DNA of 64,000 bases. Origin: CAWIMX01 sp963792785 (GTDB lineage Bacteria; Acidobacteriota; Vicinamibacteria; Vicinamibacterales; CAVVIG01). The notes under the pieces are model-generated. The model was not told where the DNA came from. It did not search any database and saw only the letters and a program-made list of their open reading frames with translations. The position numbers and the translations under genes were made by a program. Below, piece by piece: positions 16,413 to 24,044 of this stretch (position 1 is the first letter of the stretch; each line of letters begins with the position of its first letter). The stretch spans positions 1,488,001 to 1,552,000 of the forward strand of contig CAWBXO010000001.1 of assembly GCA_963792785.1 (NCBI GenBank), given 5' to 3'.

Positions 16413-17201
16413 ATGAAACGGAGTGTTGGTCTGCTGGTGGCCTTCGTGCTGGGCGCCGCGGGGCTGGCGTCGGCGCAGGCGCCCACCATCCCGCGCACGA
16501 CCGACGGGAAGCCGAACTTCACCGGGCTGTGGCAGGCGATGAACACCGCGAACTGGAACGTGGAGCCGCACGAGGCCAAGGCGGGGCCGGTGATCTCGCT
16601 CGGCGCCTCGTTCGCCGTCCAGCCGGGCCCGGGGGTCGTCGTCGGCGGCGAGATCCCCTACACGCCCGCGGCGCGGATGACGCGCGACGAGAACGCCGCG
16701 AACTGGATCACGCGCGATCCCGAGATCAAGTGCGACATGCCCGGCATCCCGCGCGCCACGTACCAGCCGTTCCCGTTCGAGATCGTCCAGTCGACCGGCA
16801 CGGTGATCATGGCGTACGAGTTCACGAGCGCCAGCCGCGTGATCCGGATGGACAGCAAGGAAGAGAGCCCCGCGCCGGCCTGGATGGGCTGGAACGTCGG
16901 CCACTGGGACGGCGACACGCTCGTCGTCGATGTGACCGACCAGATGCCCGACACGTGGTTCGACCGCGCCGGCAACTGGCACAGCGACCAGTTGCACGTC
17001 GTGGAGCGCTATACGCTGCTCGACAAGAACACCGTCGACTACCGCGTGCGGCTCGAGGACCCGAAGACGTTCACGCGCCCGTGGGAAATGCAGATGCTGC
17101 TCTACCGGCACCTCGAGCCGAACGCGCAGATGATGGAGTTCAAGTGCGTGCCCTTCGTGGAGGAGCTCATGTACGGTCACTTGCGAAAGAGGCCGGAATG
17201 A
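16413..17201 (+). CDS. Secreted 'DGKPNFTGLW' family protein
   Basis: A 262-residue secreted protein (signal peptide ending LASAQ), paralogous in motif to the gene at 14372: PRTTDGKPNFTGLWQAMNTA near the N-terminus and GHWDGDTLVVDVTDQMPDTW with HVVERYTLLDKNTVDYRV in the C-terminal half. Function unknown. Its TGA overlaps the ATG of the beta-lactamase-like hydrolase (ATGA), so the two are translationally coupled and may act together in the periplasm. Confidence 0.75.
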   Translation: MKRSVGLLVAFVLGAAGLASAQAPTIPRTTDGKPNFTGLWQAMNTANWNVEPHEAKAGPVISLGASFAVQPGPGVVVGGEIPYTPAARMTRDENAANWITRDPEIKCDMPGIPRATYQPFPFEIVQSTGTVIMAYEFTSASRVIRMDSKEESPAPAWMGWNVGHWDGDTLVVDVTDQMPDTWFDRAGNWHSDQLHVVERYTLLDKNTVDYRVRLEDPKTFTRPWEMQMLLYRHLEPNAQMMEFKCVPFVEELMYGHLRKRPE

Positions 17202-18523
17202 AGAAGCGCGTCGCCGTTCGTGCCGTTCTCGCCGCGGTCGCGGCAGCGGCCCTCGTTGCGCTCGGTCCGCTGCACGCGCAGGAACGCGGCGCGCTGCCGC
17301 GGGTCACACCCGAGGCGGTCGGGCTCTCGTCGGCGCGGCTCGAGCGGCTGCACGCGGGCATGCAGGCGCTCGTGGACGCGCACCAGGTCGGCGGGATCGT
17401 CACGCTGCTCGCGCGCGACGGCAAGGTGGCGGACGTTCACGCATCAGGTTTTCAGGATGCCGAGCACGGCGTCGCGATGAAGCCCGACACGATCTTCCGG
17501 ATCGCGTCGATGAGCAAGCCCATCACGAGCGTGGCCGTGATGATGCTCTACGAGGACGGCAAGCTGCTCCTCACCGATCCCGTCTCGCGCTACATCCCCG
17601 CGTTCCGCCAGATGCGCGTGGCCGCCGCCGACGGCCAGACGGTGCCGGCGCGCCGCCAGATCACGATTCGCGACCTCCTCACGCACCGCTCCGGCCTGAG
17701 CTACGGCTTCCTGAACAACGCCGCCGTCGGCAACGCGTACAGGAGCGGCGGCGTCACCGACGGCCTTTCGGTCACGACCGACACGCTCGAGCAGGGCATC
17801 GACAAGCTCGCCGCGCAGCCGCTGATGGCGCAGCCCGGCGAGGCGTGGAACTACTCGCTCTCGACCGACGTCCTCGGCCGCGTGGTCGAAGTCGTCTCGG
17901 GCCAGCCGTTCGACGTGTTCCTGCGCGACCGCATCTTCGAGCCGCTCGGCATGACCGACACGAGTTTCATCGTGCCCGACGCGAAGCTGGACCGATTCGC
18001 GGTGCTGTACTCGCCGGACGGCGCGAACGGCGTCCGCCCCATGAAGGACCCGGAGGCATTCGGCAACGCCGTGATGTCGCCGTACGCGGTGTACAAGGCC
18101 GGCAAGACGTACATGTCCGGCGGTGCGGGCCTGACGTCCACGGCGGCCGACTACGCCAGGTTCGCGCAGATGCTGCTGAACGGCGGCGAGCTGGACGGCG
18201 TGCGGCTGCTCTCGCCGAAGACCATCGAGCTGATGACGATGTCGCACACGGCCGACCTGCCGTCGGGCGGCGTCATGGGCGCGGGGAACAACTGGGGCCT
18301 GGGCTTCCGCGTGACCGTGGACGTGGCCGCGACGCAGACCGAGGGCTCGCCGGGGATGTACGGCTGGATCGGGATCTACGGCACGACCTTCTGGGTGGAT
18401 CCGGTCGAGCACCTCGTCGCCATCATGATGGTGCAGCGCTATCCCGGATCGCCCGCGGGCGCGGCGTTCCAGCCGCTCGTCTATCAGGCGATCACGCGAA
18501 GCTACTCGGCACCGGCTCGCTGA
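17198..18523 (+). CDS. Serine beta-lactamase-like hydrolase (class C/esterase family)
   Basis: A 441-residue secreted protein (signal peptide ending LHAQ) with a beta-lactamase/transpeptidase-like fold. The catalytic tetrad is FRIASMSKPITS (Ser-Met-Ser-Lys), the Tyr motif is WNYSLSTDVLG, and the third motif is around GWIGIYGTTFW. ITIRDLLTHRSGLSYG is typical for the family. It could be a carboxylesterase, D-aminopeptidase or AmpC-like enzyme; resistance should not be assumed from sequence alone. It overlaps by 32 bp, tail to tail, with the next gene. Confidence 0.85.
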   Translation: MKKRVAVRAVLAAVAAAALVALGPLHAQERGALPRVTPEAVGLSSARLERLHAGMQALVDAHQVGGIVTLLARDGKVADVHASGFQDAEHGVAMKPDTIFRIASMSKPITSVAVMMLYEDGKLLLTDPVSRYIPAFRQMRVAAADGQTVPARRQITIRDLLTHRSGLSYGFLNNAAVGNAYRSGGVTDGLSVTTDTLEQGIDKLAAQPLMAQPGEAWNYSLSTDVLGRVVEVVSGQPFDVFLRDRIFEPLGMTDTSFIVPDAKLDRFAVLYSPDGANGVRPMKDPEAFGNAVMSPYAVYKAGKTYMSGGAGLTSTAADYARFAQMLLNGGELDGVRLLSPKTIELMTMSHTADLPSGGVMGAGNNWGLGFRVTVDVAATQTEGSPGMYGWIGIYGTTFWVDPVEHLVAIMMVQRYPGSPAGAAFQPLVYQAITRSYSAPAR

Positions 18524-19118
18524 CCCGTGCCTCGGCGGCCGCGCGGACGTGGTCGAGCAGGCCGCTCACGAGCACGTGCGCGCCAGACCCGACCCCGAAC
18601 GTCCAGTAGCGGCGGAACCAGCGCCGTGCCTCCTCGTCGGTCGTCGCCGTGCGCATCACTCCCGTGAGCCGCGTGCGGGTCTCGCCGATCGTCTGCACCG
18701 ACAGGGCATAGACGGTCTTCGCATAGCCGGGCACGGCGAAATCCGCGAAGCGTTCGGCGCTGACGTGCGCGTACTCGATCACCGGCCGCCAGAACTTCCC
18801 CACCAGCCCGAGCGCGATCTCGTCGCGCGGCCGCTCCCCCAGCAGCACCCAGCCGCCGGACTCGGGCGGCAGCGTCGTGAGCTCGCGCAGCCGCAGGTGG
18901 CGCGGCGCACGGGGCGGCGCCTGGCCGTGCACGATGTGCGTGGCGATCTCGGGGAGCGCGCGCAGCGCGCCGAGGACGGCCACGGCGGGACGCTTGTGGC
19001 CGAGCTGGATCAGGTCCGCGTCGAGGAGCGCGCCCCACGTGGTGGCGACGTCGGCCTGAACGACGGTCGCGACGGCGTCGGAGATGTCGTAGACGGGCAG
19101 GAACTCATCAACCAGCAT
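18492..19118 (-). CDS. SRPBCC-like (START/polyketide cyclase fold) protein
   Basis: A 208-residue cytoplasmic protein. It begins MLVDEFLPVYDISDAVATVV and contains SGGWVLLGERPRDEIALGLV, IEYAHVSAERFADFAVPGYA and RRWFRRYWTFGVGSGAHVLV. The final block strongly resembles the end of the protein at 32043 (FRRYWACLSPGIILIRMM), so the two belong to one family of SRPBCC-type small-ligand-binding proteins. Ligand unknown. It ends inside the convergent hydrolase gene. Confidence 0.65.
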   Translation of the reverse strand: MLVDEFLPVYDISDAVATVVQADVATTWGALLDADLIQLGHKRPAVAVLGALRALPEIATHIVHGQAPPRAPRHLRLRELTTLPPESGGWVLLGERPRDEIALGLVGKFWRPVIEYAHVSAERFADFAVPGYAKTVYALSVQTIGETRTRLTGVMRTATTDEEARRWFRRYWTFGVGSGAHVLVSGLLDHVRAAAEARVSEPVPSSFA

Positions 19119-19214
19119 ATGCGTCTACTGAAGCACATCGGGTGCCAGCGGCGCGCCGCGCCGGGAAACATCTTCGCGGTCCGGAGAGCCGGAAATCCGG
19201 CACCGCGTGCGACA

Positions 19215-20153
19215 ATGCCCCGACTCGTTCGCATGACCATGCCTCCAGTTGTCCACGTCGACACCATTCGCAAGACCTACGGCCGAACGGTCGCCGTGGA
19301 CGAGATCTCGTTCGACGTCGAGCAAGGGGAGATCTTCGGCCTCATCGGCCCGAACGGCGCCGGCAAGACCACAACGCTGGAGTGCGTCGAAGGGATCCGC
19401 GCGCCGGACCGCGGCCGCATCAGCGTGCTCGGCCTCGATCCCGTGAAGGACGTCTACGCGCTGCAGGAGCGCATCGGCGTTCAGTTGCAGGAAGCGCAGC
19501 TCCAGAAGCGCATCAAGGTGCGCGAGGCCGTCGGGCTGTGGGCGTCGCTGTACTCGAAGTCGGTGGACGGCGATCGCCTGATCGAGCAGCTCGGCCTGAA
19601 GGACAAGCGCGAGTCGTGGTTCATGACGCTGTCGGGCGGCCAGAAGCAGCGCCTCTTCATCGCGCTGGCGCTCATCAACGACCCCGAGGTCGTGTTTCTC
19701 GACGAGCTGACGACCGGACTCGATCCGCAGGCGCGGCGCGCGATCTGGGAGCTCGTGCGCGGGATCCGCGAGCGCGGCAAGACGGTGTTCCTCACGACGC
19801 ACCTGATGGAGGAAGCCGAGCGCCTCTGCGATCGTGTCGCCATCATCGACCACGGCCGCATCGTGGACATCGGCGCGCCGGCCGACCTCGTGCGGCGCCA
19901 CTGCCCCGAGCGCACCGTGATCGTGACGACCGACGATAGCGGCGCGGCGGGCCGGTTCCGCGCGCTGCCGGCGGTCGCCTCTCAGTCCGTCGAGGGCCGC
20001 GCGCTGACGCTCGTCGGCGTCGGCGACGACTTCCTCACCCAGGTGATCGACACCCTCGCCGAGCACCGCATCCGCATCGCCGACTTCCGGACCATTGTGC
20101 CCACGCTCGAGGACGTGTTCCTGAAGGTGACGGGCCACGCGATGCGGGACTAG
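19215..20153 (+). CDS. ABC-2 type exporter ATP-binding protein
   Basis: A 312-residue ATPase of the CcmA/drug-exporter type. Motifs: Walker A GLIGPNGAGKTTTLECVEG, Q-loop IGVQLQEAQLQKRIKVREA, signature TLSGGQKQRLFIALALIND, Walker B VVFLDELTTGLDPQARR and H-loop FLTTHLMEEAERL. The C-terminus has TIVPTLEDVFLKVTGHAMRD, the usual end of ABC-2 ATPases. Starts at 19215, 19233 and 19239 are all possible. The permease is encoded next, separated only by a TTAGCCG repeat array that starts at this gene's stop codon. Confidence 0.9.
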   Translation: MPRLVRMTMPPVVHVDTIRKTYGRTVAVDEISFDVEQGEIFGLIGPNGAGKTTTLECVEGIRAPDRGRISVLGLDPVKDVYALQERIGVQLQEAQLQKRIKVREAVGLWASLYSKSVDGDRLIEQLGLKDKRESWFMTLSGGQKQRLFIALALINDPEVVFLDELTTGLDPQARRAIWELVRGIRERGKTVFLTTHLMEEAERLCDRVAIIDHGRIVDIGAPADLVRRHCPERTVIVTTDDSGAAGRFRALPAVASQSVEGRALTLVGVGDDFLTQVIDTLAEHRIRIADFRTIVPTLEDVFLKVTGHAMRD

Positions 20154-20230
20154 CCGTTAGCCGTTTAGTTAGCCGTTAGCCGTTAGCCGTTAGCCGTTAG
20201 CCGTTAGCCGTTAGCCATAAGACATTAGCC
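20151..20230. repeat. 7-bp tandem array (TAGCCGT) filling an intercistronic gap
   Basis: About nine TAGCCGT units with small degeneracies. The first TAG is the stop codon of the ABC ATPase, and the array ends directly at the ATG of the permease at 20231, so repeat DNA makes up the whole gap. The reverse complement of the unit (CGGCTAA) builds the array at 36673-36759. Confidence 0.92.
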
Positions 20231-20983
20231 ATGCTACGAGGACTGTTTCGACTGACCTGGCTCGAGATCAAGATCTTCGTGCGCGAGCCGCTCGGGTTGA
20301 TCGGCAACGTGCTCATTCCGGTGGTCGTGTTCGTCGTGGTGAGCCGGTTGCTCGGGAGCGGGGCGGGCAGCGCCGCCGCCAGCGGCACCGCCGCCGCGGT
20401 GACGTTCGAGATGCCGATCTTCGTGGCCCTGCTGATCGCCTTCGGCGCGGTCCAGTCGCTGGCCGCGATCATGTCGATCTACCGGGAAGGCGGAATTCTC
20501 AAGCGGCTGCGCGCGACGCCGCTCCGGCCGGCGACGATTCTCACGACGCACGTCCTCGTGAAACTGACGTTCACGGCCCTGACCTACGGGCTGATGATCC
20601 TGGCCGGCCGCCGCTACGGCCTCATCGGCACCGGCGTCCCGATCGCGTCGATGGCGCTCGCGCTGCTCGTCGCCACACTGAGCATCCTGTCGATGGGCTT
20701 CGTGATCGCGAGCGTCGTGCCGACGGCCCGTTTCGCCCAGCCCATCAGCACGCTTCTCCTCTATCCGATGCTCGGGATCTCCGGGCTGTTCTTCCCGGTC
20801 GACGCGATGCCGCCGGCGTTGCGCGGCCTCGCGCACCTGCTGCCGCCGACCTACGCGGTGTCGCTCCTGCGCGGCGTCTGGTACGGCGACGGCTGGGGCC
20901 CCCACCTGACCGACGTGGCGGCGCTCGCGATCCTCTTCGTGATCTTCACCGGCATCTCGACCCGGGTGTTTCGGTGGGAATAA
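20231..20983 (+). CDS. ABC-2 type exporter permease
   Basis: A 250-residue membrane protein with six predicted segments, the partner of the ATPase encoded just upstream. It starts MLRGLFRLTWLEIKIFVREP, typical for ABC-2 permeases, and has SIYREGGILKRLRATPLRPA (the coupling region), SMGFVIASVVPTARFAQPIS and YPMLGISGLFFPVDAMPPAL. Substrate cannot be deduced; drug or lipid export are possible. The stop codon runs into a GGTGCTGG repeat shared with the convergent PspC gene. Confidence 0.88.
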   Translation: MLRGLFRLTWLEIKIFVREPLGLIGNVLIPVVVFVVVSRLLGSGAGSAAASGTAAAVTFEMPIFVALLIAFGAVQSLAAIMSIYREGGILKRLRATPLRPATILTTHVLVKLTFTALTYGLMILAGRRYGLIGTGVPIASMALALLVATLSILSMGFVIASVVPTARFAQPISTLLLYPMLGISGLFFPVDAMPPALRGLAHLLPPTYAVSLLRGVWYGDGWGPHLTDVAALAILFVIFTGISTRVFRWE

Positions 20984-21069
20984 GGTGAGGGTGCTGGGGT
21001 GCTGGGGTGCTACGTGCTGGGTGCACCTAAGCACCTGGCACCCGAGCACCCGAGCACCTTCCAACACCC
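20984..21069. repeat. GGGTGCTG-type array with inverted halves; possible bidirectional terminator
   Basis: The left half carries direct GGGTGCTGG units, the right half the complementary GCACCCGA/GCACCT units. It occupies the complete gap between the convergent ABC permease and PspC genes. The arms are imperfect but could fold into a long stem. The unit is the same as at 16375. Confidence 0.85.
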
Positions 21070-21504
21070 TTATGCCGTATGCGTCATCGGCATCGACATG
21101 GCTGGTTTCGGGATGATGATCCAGGCGACCAGATAGGCGATGATGCCGCCGATGACGGCGCCGAGAAGAATCGACAGAATCACCCAAAGCAGGCGGATCG
21201 GCGTGGCGTCCACGCCGAAGTACTCGGCGATGCCGCCGCACACCCCGGCGATCTGCACGTCGGTGGTCGAGCGCACGAGCCGCTTGCGGGTGACGGGCGC
21301 GGCGGGATCGAGCGCGGCCGGAACGATGAGCCACGCCGCCAGGTACGCGATGACGCCGCCGATGATGCAGCCCGGGATGATCGAGAAGGTGACCCAGGCG
21401 GCGCGGACGAGCACGACGTCGACGTCGAAATAGTCCGCCAGGCCGGCGCAGACGCCCGCCAGCTTGCCGTCGTGGATGTTGCGCGTGAGCCGACGCGTTG
21501 CCAT
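21070..21504 (-). CDS. Tandem PspC-domain membrane protein
   Basis: A 144-residue protein made of two PspC domains in tandem: RNIHDGKLAGVCAGLADYFD with a following membrane hairpin, and RSTTDVQIAGVCGGIAEYFG with a second. Each ends in an IAYLxAWxIxP segment. PspC domains sense or stabilise membrane stress and can bind anti-sigma-like partners. A duplicated PspC without pspA nearby suggests a stand-alone role. The gene is upstream of the ADOP permease on the other side of its 3' end, and both run on the minus strand. Confidence 0.88.
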   Translation of the reverse strand: MATRRLTRNIHDGKLAGVCAGLADYFDVDVVLVRAAWVTFSIIPGCIIGGVIAYLAAWLIVPAALDPAAPVTRKRLVRSTTDVQIAGVCGGIAEYFGVDATPIRLLWVILSILLGAVIGGIIAYLVAWIIIPKPAMSMPMTHTA

Positions 21505-21555
21505 GGCAGTCCTCCTTATTACTTCGACGTTGGACAGCCCCCCATAGTTCGACCG

Positions 21556-23973
21556 CTATTCGTATCTCAGCGCAACCATCGGATCGAACGCCGCGGCCCT
21601 TCGCGCCGGCACCACGCATGCGATCACCGCCACGACAATCAGCAGTACCATGATCGACACGAGCGTCACCGGATCGTGCGGGCTGGTCTGCGCCAGGAGG
21701 CTCTGCAACAGGATCCCGACGCCGAACGCGCCCCCCAGGCCGATCGGCAGGCCGATGGCGAGTTGAATCAGCGCCCGCCTGAGCACGAGCCACACGACCT
21801 GCCCGGGCTGCGCCCCGAGCGCCATCCGCACGCCGATCTCCTGCGTCCGCTCGGTCACCGAGTACGCGGTCACCGCATACAACCCGACCGCCGACAGGAG
21901 CAGCGCGATGCCCGCGAACGTGGCGAACATGCCGCCGAACACGGCGTAGACCCACCGGCGCTGAGCCAGCAGCTCGTCCATCGTCTGCACGTTGAAGAAC
22001 GGGATGTCGGGCTCGACCGCGCGCATCTGGTCGCGCGCGATCCGGGCGGCGGCGGCCGACGTCGCCGGCCCGCGAATGAGCAGCGCCACCGTGCGCTCGG
22101 GATCGGCGCGCAGCGGGACGTAGACCACCGGATCCGGCTCGGGATTCTCGATGTCGCGCTGACGCACGTTGGGCACGACGCCGATCACGCTGAGCCACTC
22201 CTGATTGTCGTCGCCGGTGAACCGGAGCGTGTGGCCCATCGGGTCCTGTCCGTCGAGGTACACGGCTGCGAAGCGCTGGTTGACGATCGCGGCGCCTCGC
22301 CCCGGAAGGCCGTCGTTGCGATCGAACGCCCGACCACGCAGAATCGGGATGCCGGTCACGTCGAAGTACCGGTCCCCGGCCGCGACCACCGAGACCACCG
22401 GCGACTGTTCGCCGTCCGCCGGGGACTTGCCGTCGAGCGCCACGCCGCGGCCGCCCCCCCCGGTGAGCGGCGCGCTCGTGGCGAGGGCGGTGGCGCGGAC
22501 GCCGGCGGCGTCCGCCATGCGATCCTCGAACTGCTGGTACAAGTCCGCGCGCGGTCCGGCGTCGGGATACTTGGTGAGCGGCAGATACACCTGCATCACC
22601 GACAGGTTCGCCGTGTCGACGCCGACGTCCATGCGGTACAGGCTGAAGAAACTGCGCATCATGAACCCGGCGCCCGACAGCAGCACGACGGTCAAGATCA
22701 GCTCGACGACGACGAGCGCGCCGGACCAGCGGCGGCTGCGCACGGCGCCGCCGCTGCCCCGCCCGCCTTCCTTCAGGATCTCGTTGACGTCCGTCTTCGA
22801 CACGTGCAGCGCCGGGGCCAGGCCGAACAGCACGCCCGTGCCCACGCAGACGAGCGCGACGAACGCGAAGACGATCGGGTCGAAGCTGAACACCATCCAA
22901 TAGGGCTTGCCCTGGTCCACGGTCGCCGCGTCGAACCAGCGGACGGCGAACGTCGAGACGTACAAGCCGGCGAGACCGCCGGCCGTGGACAGCAGCACGC
23001 TCTCGACCAGGAGCTGGCGCACGATGCGCCACCGGCTCGCGCCCAGCGACGCGCGGATGGCGATCTCGCGCGACCGGCCCACGGATCGCGCGAGCAGCAG
23101 GTTGGCCACGTTCGCGCACGCGATCAGCAGCACGAACCCGACCGCGCCCATCAGCGACAGGAACACCAGCCGGATCTGCGCGCCGTTGGCCTCCTTCTGA
23201 AATTCTCCGAGGTTCGGCTTGAAGTCCTTGTTGGTGTCCGGATAGGCCTGCGCGAGCTGGGCGCCGATGCCGGCGAGTTCCGCGCGCGCCTGATCGAGCG
23301 GGACGCCAGGCGCCAGGCGCCCAATCGCGCCGAAGTTGCGGCTGCCCCGGCCGAGGAACGATCCCGGCGGCAGCAACGCGCGCGGGATCCACAGGTTGTT
23401 GTTGTTCGGGAACTCGAGGCCGTCCGGCATGACGCCGACGATGGTCACCGTCCGGCTGTTGACCCGCAGCGTCCTGCCGAGCACGTCGGCGGCGCCCGCG
23501 TACCGGTTCTGCCAGACGGAGTACCCGAGGATCACCACCGGATCGGCGCCCGTCTGATCGTCCTCCGGCCGGAAGTCCCGCCCCAGAATCGGCTGGACGC
23601 CGAGCAGGCGGAACAGATCCCACGAGACGTAAGAGCCCGACGCGCGCTCGGGCACGCCCGTGTCGTCGCTGAGGTTGACCGTCGACCCGAGGAACGCGAT
23701 GAGCTGGGAGAAGGAGTGGGACTGGTCGTGCCAGTCCCGGAAGTCCTCGTCCGACACGCCGGCGTGCTGGCCGCGGGCGTTCTCCGTCCAGAGGGTGACG
23801 ATCTTGTTGGGCTCCTCGAACGGCAGGCCGCGGATGAGCACGGCGTTGACAAGTGTGAAGACCGTCGCGTTCGCGCCAATCCCGAGCGCCAGCGCGGCCG
23901 CGGCGGCCAGCGTGAACCACTTGTCCTTGATCAGGAGCCGGACCGCGAAGCGGACGTCCTGCCAGAGATTCAT
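21556..23973 (-). CDS. ADOP-family ABC permease (MacB/FtsX-like, acidobacterial type)
   Basis: An 805-residue protein with the hallmark start MNLWQDVRFAVRLLIKDKWF and ALALGIGANATVFTLVNAVL, the 'acidobacterial duplicated orphan permease' pattern. It has a MacB periplasmic core domain (GVMPDGLEFPNNNNLWIPRA), an FtsX domain near residue 280-400 (LIACANVANLLLARSVGRSR), a second periplasmic domain and a second FtsX domain (ERTQEIGVRMALGAQPGQVV). No ATPase is encoded next to it, as is usual for such orphans. Probable role is extrusion or lipoprotein/envelope transport. Eight to ten membrane segments are expected. Confidence 0.93.
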   Translation of the reverse strand: MNLWQDVRFAVRLLIKDKWFTLAAAAALALGIGANATVFTLVNAVLIRGLPFEEPNKIVTLWTENARGQHAGVSDEDFRDWHDQSHSFSQLIAFLGSTVNLSDDTGVPERASGSYVSWDLFRLLGVQPILGRDFRPEDDQTGADPVVILGYSVWQNRYAGAADVLGRTLRVNSRTVTIVGVMPDGLEFPNNNNLWIPRALLPPGSFLGRGSRNFGAIGRLAPGVPLDQARAELAGIGAQLAQAYPDTNKDFKPNLGEFQKEANGAQIRLVFLSLMGAVGFVLLIACANVANLLLARSVGRSREIAIRASLGASRWRIVRQLLVESVLLSTAGGLAGLYVSTFAVRWFDAATVDQGKPYWMVFSFDPIVFAFVALVCVGTGVLFGLAPALHVSKTDVNEILKEGGRGSGGAVRSRRWSGALVVVELILTVVLLSGAGFMMRSFFSLYRMDVGVDTANLSVMQVYLPLTKYPDAGPRADLYQQFEDRMADAAGVRATALATSAPLTGGGGRGVALDGKSPADGEQSPVVSVVAAGDRYFDVTGIPILRGRAFDRNDGLPGRGAAIVNQRFAAVYLDGQDPMGHTLRFTGDDNQEWLSVIGVVPNVRQRDIENPEPDPVVYVPLRADPERTVALLIRGPATSAAAARIARDQMRAVEPDIPFFNVQTMDELLAQRRWVYAVFGGMFATFAGIALLLSAVGLYAVTAYSVTERTQEIGVRMALGAQPGQVVWLVLRRALIQLAIGLPIGLGGAFGVGILLQSLLAQTSPHDPVTLVSIMVLLIVVAVIACVVPARRAAAFDPMVALRYE

Positions 23974-24044
23974 GCGTGCTAATACGCAACAGACACCAAA
24001 AAGGATGCAAAGGCTGACAATTTCTTCGTAGTAGGATCGCGCCC

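Noticed and set aside
17198..18523. Antibiotic-resistance beta-lactamase
   Set aside because: The fold and SxxK motif fit, but the class C-like family is mostly esterases and peptidases; the sequence does not allow a resistance claim.
21079..23982. A 967-codon plus-strand frame opposite the ADOP gene
   Set aside because: It is antisense to a well-recognised permease; composition is His/Arg/Asp-rich with no domain.
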